Assembly: GCA_947475065.1 (NCBI GenBank)
Contig: CANJLB010000006.1
Location: 48,001 to 112,000 of the forward strand
DNA: 64,000 nucleotides
Direction of reading: 5' to 3'
DNA from: Opitutia bacterium
GTDB lineage: Bacteria; Verrucomicrobiota; Verrucomicrobiia; Opitutales; Opitutaceae
Part shown: piece after piece, positions 25,314 through 33,461 of the stretch
Layout of the letters: each line of letters begins with the position of its first letter
How positions within the stretch are numbered: position 1 is the stretch's first letter
Made by a program: the position numbers and the translations under genes
Notes under the pieces: generated by a model
Database searches by the model: none
What the model was told of the DNA's origin: nothing
Seen by the model: only the letters and a program-made list of their open reading frames with translations

Positions 25314-26345
25314 ATGTCCCTCATTCCCAAACTCGTCGCCAAGCTCCAGCGCCACCCGAAACGCATCGTTTTCCCCGAGGGCGGCGACCCGCGTATCCTG
25401 CAGGCCGCCCGCCAGTGGGTTACCCACAAACTGGGCGTGCCCTTCCTGCTGGGCAACCGCGCGGCGATCAAAGCCGCCGCCGCCAAGCTCGATCTCAAGC
25501 TCGACGGCATCCGCATCATCGAGCCGGAGCATAGCGAGGAGCTCGATGGTTTCGCCATCACACTGGAGCAGATGAGGCGGGGCAAGGGGCTCAGGCTGAC
25601 GGAGGCGCGAACCGCCATGCGCGACACTAACTATTTCGCCACGATGATGCTCTTCACCGGGCAGGCCGATGCGCTCGTATCCGGCGCCACCATGACCGCA
25701 GCAAGCGGCCTGCGTCCGCTGTTCCAGATCGTGCCGCGGCTCGAAAATGTCCGTACGGCGTCCTCTCTCATGGTGATTGATTTCGACGAGAAAACGGTTG
25801 GCAGCGACGGGACGCTGTTTTTCGCCGACTGCGGCGTCATTCCCGAGCCGACAATGGACCAGCTCTGCGACATCGCGCTCTCAACTGCGCTGATCGCCGG
25901 CCACCTCACGGGCGAAACGCCGCGCGTGGCGATGCTCAGCTATGCCTCGAAAAGCGTGTCCGACCATCCGCTGCTCGTGAAAGTCCGCACCGCCACCGAT
26001 CTGGCCCGGGCCAAGGCGAAGGCCGCAATGCTCCCGCTGGAAATTGACGGCGAGCTGCAGGCCGACGCCGCGCTCGACCACGTGGTCGCCTCCGCCAAAG
26101 GCATCGCCAGTGCCGTCGCCGGCCACGCCAACGTCCTCGTCTTCCCCGACCTAAACAGCGCCAACATCGCCTACAAGCTCGTGCAGCACCTCGCCGGTGC
26201 CAACACCTTCGGCCAGATCATCACCGGCCTGACCAGGCCCGCCGCCGAGATCAGCCGCGGTGCGAGCGCGCACGATGTCTTCGGAGCGGCCGCCATCGTC
26301 GGCTGCCAGGCCATTGACCGCCGCCTCCTCTACCGCTCGGTCTGA
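25314..26345 (+). CDS. pta: Phosphate acetyltransferase, catalytic domain only
   Basis: A 343-residue enzyme that interconverts acetyl-CoA plus phosphate with acetyl phosphate and CoA. It shows KRIVFPEGGDPRILQAA at the N-terminus, DALVSGATMTAASGLRPL, AMLSYASKSVSDHP and PLEIDGELQADAALDHVVA, the classic PTA_PTB motifs. It lacks the N-terminal P-loop and DRTGG regions of the long enterobacterial Pta; those sit in the next gene, 35 nt downstream. Length is typical of short Pta proteins (320-340). No ackA gene is nearby. Confidence 0.93.
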   Translation: MSLIPKLVAKLQRHPKRIVFPEGGDPRILQAARQWVTHKLGVPFLLGNRAAIKAAAAKLDLKLDGIRIIEPEHSEELDGFAITLEQMRRGKGLRLTEARTAMRDTNYFATMMLFTGQADALVSGATMTAASGLRPLFQIVPRLENVRTASSLMVIDFDEKTVGSDGTLFFADCGVIPEPTMDQLCDIALSTALIAGHLTGETPRVAMLSYASKSVSDHPLLVKVRTATDLARAKAKAAMLPLEIDGELQADAALDHVVASAKGIASAVAGHANVLVFPDLNSANIAYKLVQHLAGANTFGQIITGLTRPAAEISRGASAHDVFGAAAIVGCQAIDRRLLYRSV

Positions 26346-26380
26346 GTACTTGCGCCAGCCCTCCCGCGGTTTTATTTTCC

Positions 26381-27550
26381 ATGGCCGATCCGACGCCCCC
26401 CGCCAACCCCTTTCTCCAGCCCGCGCTACCGCTGCTCGCCGCGCCGACCAACAAGGTCACACGCCGCATCTTCGTCGCCGCCACGCGCATGAACGACGGC
26501 AAGACCACTACCTGCCTCGGCCTCTTCGCCGCGCTCCAGTCCCTCTACCCGCGCATTGGCTTCATCAAGCCCGTCGGCCAGCGCTTCATTGAGGTGCAAG
26601 GCCAGAACGTGGACGAGGATTCCCACCTGCTCGACACCGTCTTCAATGTCCGCGTCCCGATCGAGAGCATGAGCCCAGTCACGGTGGACGGCACCTTTAC
26701 ACGCCGCTACCTGAAAAATCCCGGCCCGACCCTCGCCCTGCTCAAGGACAAAATCTGCCGGGCCTTTGACCGCGTCTCGTGGGAAAAGGATTTCACCCTC
26801 ATCGAAGGCACCGGCCACGCCGGCGTCGGCAGCGTGTTCGACCTCTCCAACGCCAGCGTCGCGTGCTTGCTCGGCGCCAAGGTTATTCTCGTCAGCCCCG
26901 GCGGCATCGGCCGGCCCATTGACGAAATTGCGCTCAACAAGGCGCTCTTCGACCAGGCCGGCGTCGAGATCATCGGCGCCATCCTCAACAAGGTTGATTC
27001 CGACAAAATCCCGCTCATCGCGGAATACGCCGGCCTCGGCCTCAGGCGCCTCGGCGTGCCGCTGCTAGGCGTGCTCCCTGTGCAGCCCGTGCTCTCCGCG
27101 CCCAACCTCGTGCAGGTAGCCGAGGAGATTGGCGGCCAGTGGCTCAACGGCCGCAAAGCCGGTGCCAAGCAGCGCGTCTCGCGCGTCGTCGTCGGCGCGA
27201 TGGCCGCCAACGGCATCGTGGACTATCTCCAGCCCGGCACGCTTATCATCACCCCCGGCGACCGCGACGACATCATCCTCGCCGCCACGGCGACCGCGCG
27301 CCTTGCCGGCGGCAGCGCTATCGCCGGCCTCGTCCTCACCAACAACGCCCCGCCCCACCCCAAGATTGCCGAACTCCTCGCGCAGACCGACATCCCCATC
27401 ATCGCCGCCAAGGATGAAAGCTACACCATTGCCTCGAAAATCTTCGGTATGACCGTGAAAACCCAGCCGCAGGACACTGACAAAATCCACGTCATCAAAA
27501 AACTTATCACCGACCATGTGGACCTCAAGGCGCTACTGGCCCGCGTGTGA
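26381..27550 (+). CDS. P-loop (BioD-like) and DRTGG-domain protein, Pta regulatory half
   Basis: A 389-residue protein. Its N-terminal part is a dethiobiotin-synthetase-like P-loop domain: RIFVAATRMNDGKTTTCLGL has the ATP-binding loop, with the conserved Lys in DGKTTT. The C-terminal part is a DRTGG domain (RVVVGAMAANGIVDYLQPG through LIITPGDRDDIILAA). In long enterobacterial Pta these two domains precede the catalytic domain in one chain; here they are a separate gene after it. Regulation of Pta by NADH or pyruvate through these domains is known in E. coli; a similar role is inferred. Confidence 0.85.
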   Translation: MADPTPPANPFLQPALPLLAAPTNKVTRRIFVAATRMNDGKTTTCLGLFAALQSLYPRIGFIKPVGQRFIEVQGQNVDEDSHLLDTVFNVRVPIESMSPVTVDGTFTRRYLKNPGPTLALLKDKICRAFDRVSWEKDFTLIEGTGHAGVGSVFDLSNASVACLLGAKVILVSPGGIGRPIDEIALNKALFDQAGVEIIGAILNKVDSDKIPLIAEYAGLGLRRLGVPLLGVLPVQPVLSAPNLVQVAEEIGGQWLNGRKAGAKQRVSRVVVGAMAANGIVDYLQPGTLIITPGDRDDIILAATATARLAGGSAIAGLVLTNNAPPHPKIAELLAQTDIPIIAAKDESYTIASKIFGMTVKTQPQDTDKIHVIKKLITDHVDLKALLARV

Positions 27551-27661
27551 AAAATCATGACGCAGCCCGACGAACATGCAAGCAAGCCTGCCTTGTTTGA
27601 GCTTCGGTAGGCAGCATATCGGGCCGCGCTGTCCGAAAATACGCAAGCATTCCGCGACAGG

Positions 27662-28180
27662 GTGGACACTTTGATGCGTCGTAACATCATCGCATTTTCG
27701 GGTATCCCACGACCCAGCATCACCAAAAGGATCGCGCGTGCCCACGACGACCATTTGCCCCTAATACCCGCGCTTCTGGCTGAAATTGGCCAATTGGACA
27801 CCGAGCTGGTGTGGGCCGACGTGCGTAAGGAGGACCTGGTTAAATTCTCCGAGTATTTCAATTTTTCCGATGCCGAGGAATGGCGGTTTTACCTTCCGGC
27901 CTTTATCTCGTTTGAGCTGCGGCACTACCCCTCTGGTTCCGGTTATCCCGCGCTGGAGCGGGCCTTGGAAAATCCTGCGGGACGGCTGGCTCTGCTCAGC
28001 CCTGATCAGCAATGGTGTGTCGGTGAGCATGTTGCCCTGATGAGAAAACCCCGTAGAATCGCGGCGTGGCTTCAAGCAGATTTTTTCGTTCGAGACGCCT
28101 TGTCTTCGCGCAAGAGCAGTCAGGCTTTGATGTCACAAGACGCGTCCGGCCACTCGGACGACGGGCACAATTTGCGATAA
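27662..28180 (+). CDS. DUF6714-like protein of unknown function
   Basis: A 172-residue protein carrying IPRPSITKRIARAHDDH and EYFNFSDAEEWRFYLPAFISFELRH. As far as I can recall, this combination occurs in the DUF6714 family. The second half is more variable (LLSPDQQWCVGEHVALM). It starts with GTG at 27662; ATG at 27674 is an alternative. Upstream from ATG 27557 the same frame encodes a plausible extension (MTQPDEHASKPALFELR) interrupted by TAG at 27608-27610. The gene is lower in GC than its neighbours, consistent with recent transfer. No function is known. Confidence 0.65.
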   Translation: MDTLMRRNIIAFSGIPRPSITKRIARAHDDHLPLIPALLAEIGQLDTELVWADVRKEDLVKFSEYFNFSDAEEWRFYLPAFISFELRHYPSGSGYPALERALENPAGRLALLSPDQQWCVGEHVALMRKPRRIAAWLQADFFVRDALSSRKSSQALMSQDASGHSDDGHNLR

Positions 28181-28184
28181 AAAG

Positions 28185-29447
28185 TCACTTCATCTTAAGA
28201 TCAGCCCCTAGGTTACTGCTCACAGCCTTGTCCAGCGCGTCCAAGGCGGCCTTGGACGCCTGTTCCAGTTCTCGGCCGTCGGCAATGTCACGGAGCAGGT
28301 CGGCCTGCGCCGCCGTGAACGCCTTGGCGTCACCCGCCCTCGCCGCATCGTAGGCGCGGCCGAGGGACATGGTGGCATTGCGGTAGAAGGGATGCAGCCG
28401 GCCCGTCGCCAGCCCGGCCCGGAGCTGAGCGAGCCGCTGGCGCAGTTCGTCGGCGACCCAGGGCGCCGTGCGCGCGGAAAAAATCTCCTCGAGGTCCAGC
28501 GTGACCTCGTTTTCGCCGCGCCGGGCCGGCCAGCGCACGCGCTCGGCCAACCAGACGCGCGACTCGGCGGCGGTCTCGATCGCCTGCGCGGCCTGCCGGT
28601 TTTGCGCGTAAAAGCCCACCTGCCACCACAGCTCGCGTGCTCCGTCGTCCTTGAAATAATCCGCGTAAAGCCTCGTTAAGGCCGCCGCTGTGTCCTCGCC
28701 CCCCAGCACCGCCCGCAGCAGTTGCGGCCACCGCCGGGCCGCGTCCCCCGAATCGGCCTGCAAGTGACCCAGCAGCCAAAGCAGCGCGAGCTGCTGCGCG
28801 CGGTCCGGCGGCGTGCCGCGCACCCGGCCGAGCAACGTCGCGAGCGGCGGCGCGGCCTGGCCCGCGGCCTCGTCCTGCCACGCATCCAGCACAGCGGGCC
28901 GCTCGCGCGTGATGCTCCAGACCACACATGCGTCCTCCAGCCACGCCGGCACCTTCAGCCCTGGCGCTGTCGCGCCATGCAGCGCAAAGGCCCGCTGCAC
29001 CAGCAGCGCCTGCACCAGCGCACGGCGCAAGGTTTCCGAACCGGCCGGCTCCGCCGTCCAGCGAAAGGCCAGGCTCACGCGCCCGCCGGCCTCGGGCGTG
29101 ACGCGGAACACGCCCGGCCCGGCCCATTTCTCGGGCAGCACCAGATGCACTTCCACGGGCGTCGCGAAGCCTCCGGCGGGCAGGCTCAGTGGTGTGGCGA
29201 GCGTCTGCCAGACTTCCGCCGCCATCGCCAGCCCGGCGCGCGAGGCGTCGGCGTCCAACGTCATCACTTGAAACTGCCCCGTGCGTGTGAGGGAAACAAT
29301 CGGCGTCGGCAGCAGGGGGATGGGAGCATCGTCCGTCGCTTCGGTGGCAACGGCAGGCGGGTTCTCCGTCGCCGGCAGGGTAGCGGCCAGCCCGGCGGCC
29401 AACGCCAGCGCCGCCAGCCCGCAGGCGTGTCTCACCGGTCGGTGCAT
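28185..29447 (-). CDS. Exported protein of unknown function
   Basis: A 420-residue protein with a signal peptide (CGLAALALAAGLAATLPA). The middle contains LRRALVQALLVQRAFALHG followed by LKVPAWLEDACVVW, which recalls the layout of gluzincin peptidases (helix with active site, then a WLEEG-type motif), but the HExxH residues are absent, so no peptidase activity is proposed. It overlaps the upstream gene by one base (TGATG), implying coupling. It is probably the last gene of a group that begins with the ECF sigma factor. No family is recognised. Confidence 0.75.
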   Translation of the reverse strand: MHRPVRHACGLAALALAAGLAATLPATENPPAVATEATDDAPIPLLPTPIVSLTRTGQFQVMTLDADASRAGLAMAAEVWQTLATPLSLPAGGFATPVEVHLVLPEKWAGPGVFRVTPEAGGRVSLAFRWTAEPAGSETLRRALVQALLVQRAFALHGATAPGLKVPAWLEDACVVWSITRERPAVLDAWQDEAAGQAAPPLATLLGRVRGTPPDRAQQLALLWLLGHLQADSGDAARRWPQLLRAVLGGEDTAAALTRLYADYFKDDGARELWWQVGFYAQNRQAAQAIETAAESRVWLAERVRWPARRGENEVTLDLEEIFSARTAPWVADELRQRLAQLRAGLATGRLHPFYRNATMSLGRAYDAARAGDAKAFTAAQADLLRDIADGRELEQASKAALDALDKAVSSNLGADLKMK

Positions 29448-30217
29448 CACGGCGGGGATAGCCGGAGGGCGTCGCCCTCGATGGTGATGGAGCCGAGCTT
29501 CTGCCACGCGGTCTTAAGGTCTTCGGGCATGCCTTTTTGCGCGGCGAGCATTTTATTGAGCAGCCAGGCGGGCAGACCGGGGATTTTGTGTGCTGGCAGC
29601 GAACCGATGTAAAACTCGGTGGGTTGGAAAACCAAGCCGTCGGCACCCTTCGCAAAGCCGCCGCGCATCTGCACCAGCGGCGCGATCTCCAGGCCGGCGT
29701 AATTGACGCTGCCGGCCGTCGCCGCCTGCAGCACGCCGTCGCGCACGCGAAAATTGATCACGCCAGGCGCGAGCTGCGCTGCCGTGAACGCGGGGACGGC
29801 GGGCTTGGGCTCCTTGGCCTTTTCGGCGGGCGCGGCGGATTTGGCCGGCGCGGCGGGGGCCGGAGGTGCGGCGGGTTTGGGTGGTGGCACGAGCGTGGCG
29901 ATCAGGGTGTTCAGCTCACCCTCGCTGAAGGTGATCCCGCCAGGAGTTCCGCTGACGAACGCCTGCTGTTTCGTGCGCCAGTCCGCGCCGCCGGCGTTCG
30001 TCCCCTCGACAAACTGGACGCTGCGGTAGAGCAAGGAGGCCATGGCCGGCTGCGCCGACGCCAGCTCTTTCTCCGTCTTCTTTTCGACCGGCTTGAACAC
30101 GAGGTGCGCCGCGCCCAGCACCACGCCGAGCAAGAGGCTGAGCACGACGCTGAAAATGATTTCCACCAGGCCGGGGCCTCGGAGTTCGCGAGCGAGTTTT
30201 TCTGAGGAAGTTGCCAT
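29447..30217 (-). CDS. Membrane protein with Ala/Pro-rich linker, unknown function
   Basis: A 256-residue protein with one N-terminal membrane segment (LVEIIFSVVLSLLLGVVLGA). Then comes a region rich in alanine, proline and lysine (about residues 115-145, PKPAAPPAPAAPAKSAAPAE), and a C-terminal globular segment with GLEIAPLVQMRGGFAKGADG and PTEFYIGSLPAHKIPGLPAWL. It may be a periplasmic protein anchored to the inner membrane. It follows the anti-sigma candidate by 171 nt and is coupled to the next gene by a one-base overlap. No function is known. Confidence 0.75.
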   Translation of the reverse strand: MATSSEKLARELRGPGLVEIIFSVVLSLLLGVVLGAAHLVFKPVEKKTEKELASAQPAMASLLYRSVQFVEGTNAGGADWRTKQQAFVSGTPGGITFSEGELNTLIATLVPPPKPAAPPAPAAPAKSAAPAEKAKEPKPAVPAFTAAQLAPGVINFRVRDGVLQAATAGSVNYAGLEIAPLVQMRGGFAKGADGLVFQPTEFYIGSLPAHKIPGLPAWLLNKMLAAQKGMPEDLKTAWQKLGSITIEGDALRLSPP

Positions 30218-30388
30218 GACGGGGAGAGGTTGAGGCTGGCGCGCGGGGGCGACACCGGGCCGCTCGCGAGCATGGGCGGCCGGCGGTGCTTGGCGAGCTT
30301 TGTTTGCGGCCGCCTTGCCGGGCCAAAGGCCACCGGGCCACCGGTCAAAACGGGTCACATTGTCTGTCCCCGCAAGCCGCCCGCAGCC

Positions 30389-31249
30389 TCAGAATCGCAT
30401 GCTCATCGCGCTGCCCTCGAACCCGACCATGGACCGTGAGGAAATGAAAAGCCGGTCCTCCGTCAGACCACGGCGCACGTGCTCACGCGCCTGTGCCTCC
30501 GCCACCGGAGCCAGCCGACCGGCTCCGTCCGATGGGCGAGACATCGCCACCAGCTGATACAACGCCGGTGAGGTGAAGCCGGGGCTCTTAACTGGGAAAC
30601 CGTGCTCCGCCGTCAAGCCGGCCTGGGATAGCGTGAACTCGGGCAACGGAGCCGCGGCCGCAAAGCCGTCAACCTCGGACAACGGAGCGGGAGCCGCCAT
30701 CGCCAGCGTCTCGTCGGCCCGGCCGCTTTCTCCGCTCCACGGAGTCGTGATCGTCAAACGGGCAGGCCCGCTCTCCGCCAGCGCCACATTGTCTGGCGTT
30801 GGCTCCGCTACGACGGACTGCGGCGCAGGCGTGAAGGCAGCGAAGTCCATCGCCGGTTGGGACGCAGGCTCGGCAACCACAACCGCCTCCGTCTGGTCCA
30901 AGCGAGCCAAGGCAGCCGCCGGCACGGCCGGAGCATTGGCCGTGGTCCGCGCCACGACGGCGGCGGGCTTGCTCACCAGCGCGGGGACCACCTGGCCGTT
31001 GCCATTGAAATTCAGTGCCGTCAGTACCAGCGCGGCCGTTGCGCCGAGGGGCACCACCACCCGCACCATGGCGGCACGGACTCGCGCCCATGACACGCTC
31101 CACCACGCCGGCCGGCCAACGAGTGCGGCGAGCTGCTTGGCACGTAGCTCGCGCTCAAAACCTGCCCAGAAATCAACCGACGGCCGCTCTGCGCGCTTGA
31201 GGCGTAGCAGCTCGTCGAGGGTGACTTTTTGACGGCGGAGATCGGACAT
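30389..31249 (-). CDS. Probable membrane-bound anti-sigma factor
   Basis: A 286-residue protein that starts 2 nt after the sigma-factor stop codon. The N-terminus (SDLRRQKVTLDELLRLKRAER) and the basic segment to residue 45 are cytoplasmic; one membrane helix follows (VVVPLGATAALVLTALNF), and the remaining 190 residues are a proline/alanine-rich region in the periplasm. Gene order and topology are those of anti-sigma factors that hold an ECF sigma factor at the membrane. No zinc-finger (HxxxCxxC) is visible, so this is inference from position and topology. Confidence 0.6.
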   Translation of the reverse strand: MSDLRRQKVTLDELLRLKRAERPSVDFWAGFERELRAKQLAALVGRPAWWSVSWARVRAAMVRVVVPLGATAALVLTALNFNGNGQVVPALVSKPAAVVARTTANAPAVPAAALARLDQTEAVVVAEPASQPAMDFAAFTPAPQSVVAEPTPDNVALAESGPARLTITTPWSGESGRADETLAMAAPAPLSEVDGFAAAAPLPEFTLSQAGLTAEHGFPVKSPGFTSPALYQLVAMSRPSDGAGRLAPVAEAQAREHVRRGLTEDRLFISSRSMVGFEGSAMSMRF

Positions 31250-31251
31250 GG

Positions 31252-31887
31252 TCAAGAACGCAAATAGGCTTGCAACTCGGCTTGTAGCAGTTGTTTCGCG
31301 TAGTGGACACGCGACCGCACGGTACCCGCCGTGCAGCGCATGATGCGGGCGATTTCCTGGTGGCTGAGGCCTTCAATCTCAAAAAGGGTGATCACAGTGC
31401 GATGGTTGATAGACAGCTTTTGGAGCGCTTCGTTCAATTTTTCCTGCAATTCCCTCGCAAAAATCTCCCTATCCGCGCCGGTGGCGTCCGTCAGCCGTGC
31501 GATCAGCCCGGCCGTCGAGCCGTCCTCCTGGAGTTTTTCGAGGCTGAAAAATGTCGTCTGCCGCTGCCGGCGCAGGTGCGTGAGCGTGGTGTTAACCGCG
31601 ATGCGGTACAGCCAGGTAAAAAATGACGACTGCCCCTCAAACCGCCGGATGGACTGAAACGCCTTGATGAACACGTCCTGCGCGAGGTCGGCGGCATCCT
31701 CCCGGTTGGAAGTCATCTGGTAGATGAGGCCCACGATCCGTTCCCGGTACCGGAGGATGAGTTCGTCAAACGCCGCCACCTCGCCGGCCTGCACGCGGGC
31801 GACGACCGACTGGTCTGCGTCGGCCTCCAGCCGGCGCTCGGGCGAGAGCACAAGCGGCTTGGCAAAGAGTTTGGCAACGGCGTTCAT
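31252..31887 (-). CDS. ECF-type RNA polymerase sigma factor
   Basis: A 211-residue sigma-70-family protein. Region 2 contains FDELILRYRERIVGLIYQMT and DAADLAQDVFIKAFQSI, with the RNA polymerase-binding helix and the -10 recognition segment FFTWLYRIAVNTTLTHLRR. Region 4 is the helix-turn-helix HRTVITLFEIEGLSHQEIAR and CTAGTVRSRVHYAKQLL. It belongs to the RpoE-like group. The gene heads an operon with the anti-sigma candidate. Its own promoter was not recognised. Confidence 0.93.
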   Translation of the reverse strand: MNAVAKLFAKPLVLSPERRLEADADQSVVARVQAGEVAAFDELILRYRERIVGLIYQMTSNREDAADLAQDVFIKAFQSIRRFEGQSSFFTWLYRIAVNTTLTHLRRQRQTTFFSLEKLQEDGSTAGLIARLTDATGADREIFARELQEKLNEALQKLSINHRTVITLFEIEGLSHQEIARIMRCTAGTVRSRVHYAKQLLQAELQAYLRS

Positions 31888-31950
31888 GGCTGAACGGAGA
31901 CAAGGCTGCGCAAATCGCGGCGGCGGGCAAACCCAAACTTGGCGGCTTCC

Positions 31951-32997
31951 TCAGCCCCGGGGACCCCGCAGCCCGGCGACCTGCCCGCGCAGGACCCCGG
32001 CCAGCTCGCCAAGCAGCGGGGCCGGCGACAGCGCGGCGTGCGGCGCGAGGGTGGCCTCGGCGGCGGTGAGCGTTTTCTGCACGTCGGCGGCCACGACGGC
32101 GAACACCTCCAGCTCTTGCATCTGTCGCAGGCGTGCCGGCGGGTCGGGCGTGCGGCGGCCCGCGATCTCGTCGAGTAGCCCGGCACGTTCGGCTGCCGGG
32201 AGCCGGTCGCGCAGCACAAGGAGCGGCAAGGTTAGCTTTCCGCTGCGCAGGTCGGTGCCGAGGGTCTTCCCGATGCGCATCTCATCGCCAAAAAAGTCCG
32301 CCAAGTCGTCGTAAATCTGGTAGGCGTTGCCCAGTTGCCGGCCAAACTCCGCCGCCGCCATCGCAAACTCCTCACTAAACCCACCCAGCCGTGCGCCCAG
32401 CTGGCATGACACGCGGAACAGCTCCGCGGTCTTCAGTTCGATTACCCGGTCGTAATCGGCGCGGGTCACGTCGGTCGCGCGGCGGCGCAGCGTCTGCATG
32501 ATCTCACCGGCGCAGACCTTGCGGGTCGAGTCCGACACCGCGAGGCAGACCTCCGTGGTCGGAAACCCGGCGGCGAGATTGAGCGCGTGCGCGAAGAGCG
32601 CGTCGCCCAGCAGCACCGCCGCCTCCGGGCCGTGGCGGCGCGAGGCCGTGTCCCGGCCCCGGCGCAGGTCGGCAGCGTCCATGATGTCGTCGTGCACCAG
32701 CGTGGCGAGATGCACCAGCTCGACAATGGCCGCCGCGCGCACGAGCGCCGGCGAGACCCGGCCGCCGCTCCAGCCGCTCAAAAACACCAGCGCCGGCCTG
32801 ATGCGCTTGCCCGAGGTGTCCAGGCAATAGTCTGCGAGGCTCCGGATCTCCGGTTCGAACGCCGCGAGCTGCCCGCGCAGGAAAACATCCAGCTCTGCCA
32901 TGTGCGGACGCAGCCGGTCAAACACCGGGCCAAGGCCGGCGAGAGCGGGCGCAACGGGCGGGTTGGCGACAGACATGGCGGCGGAACTGACAGACAT
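31951..32997 (-). CDS. Polyprenyl diphosphate synthase
   Basis: A 348-residue all-alpha trans-prenyltransferase that builds isoprenoid chains for quinones or carrier lipids. The first aspartate-rich motif is DDIMD (residues 103-107), followed by RRG; the second is DDLAD (230-234), followed by FFGD. RIRPALVFLSGW near residue 65 is the isopentenyl diphosphate-binding region. Product chain length is not evident; an octaprenyl-type enzyme is plausible. The ATG at 32997 is used; another at 32976 is possible. Confidence 0.9.
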   Translation of the reverse strand: MSVSSAAMSVANPPVAPALAGLGPVFDRLRPHMAELDVFLRGQLAAFEPEIRSLADYCLDTSGKRIRPALVFLSGWSGGRVSPALVRAAAIVELVHLATLVHDDIMDAADLRRGRDTASRRHGPEAAVLLGDALFAHALNLAAGFPTTEVCLAVSDSTRKVCAGEIMQTLRRRATDVTRADYDRVIELKTAELFRVSCQLGARLGGFSEEFAMAAAEFGRQLGNAYQIYDDLADFFGDEMRIGKTLGTDLRSGKLTLPLLVLRDRLPAAERAGLLDEIAGRRTPDPPARLRQMQELEVFAVVAADVQKTLTAAEATLAPHAALSPAPLLGELAGVLRGQVAGLRGPRG

Positions 32998-33461
32998 AAG
33001 ACGGCAACGCTGCGGGATTTTGCCGCGAATGACCAGCGGGATTACGCGATCAAAGCACGGCAGCAGCTAGGCCTGGTTGCGCCGCCACCCCCCTGCGCCG
33101 ATAGCGCGCAAACCTTGGCTGGCAGAACCCAGCTTGGGCGGGGCGCTCGGACTGCCCCGGGAAGCTCAAGCCCGAACTTGCTCGCCAAACCCACCGCCAG
33201 ACCACCCAGTTATCGGCAATTAACATTCAGAAGGGATTTTAAGAATATCCCAAACCTCCCTCCTCTAGCAGATTGCGTTCCTATATTCCGGGACTTGGAT
33301 CTCCTTTTCGTGTCCATCGCTGAAATCCGTGGTCATACCGGATCGGATTTTGCATCACTGCCACGTTTTGCGGCGATCCTTCCCATCGCATCTTTCTGCC
33401 GTCGGCTTGCGATTTCCACCCGTTGACACGCCGCATGCGGGGCTTCTAATCTGGCGGCTGC
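32998..33461. other. Divergent intergenic region upstream of the polyprenyl synthase and accA
   Basis: The 464-nt interval has no convincing gene. An AT-richer pocket (about 33200-33300) and a sequence resembling a degraded dispersed repeat (CGTGTCCATCGCTGAAATCC, about 33308-33327) are present. The accA promoter is at 33423-33450. Nothing else is recognised. Confidence 0.55.
33423..33450 (+). promoter_or_regulatory. Sigma-70-type promoter of accA
   Basis: A perfect TTGACA (33423-33428) is followed by a 16-nt spacer and TCTAAT (33445-33450, four of six to TATAAT). The accA ATG is at 33462, only 11 nt after the -10 box, so the transcript would have a leader of about five nucleotides or none. 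Confidence 0.6.

Noticed and set aside
19877..27610. Possible recoding of TAG as an amino acid, because two frames continue past TAG (19877 and 27608)
   Set aside because: TAG ends several intact genes here (the second exbD at 21854, the acyltransferase at 35936, the phosphatase at 54698), so it works as a stop. Both interrupted frames are better explained as decay.
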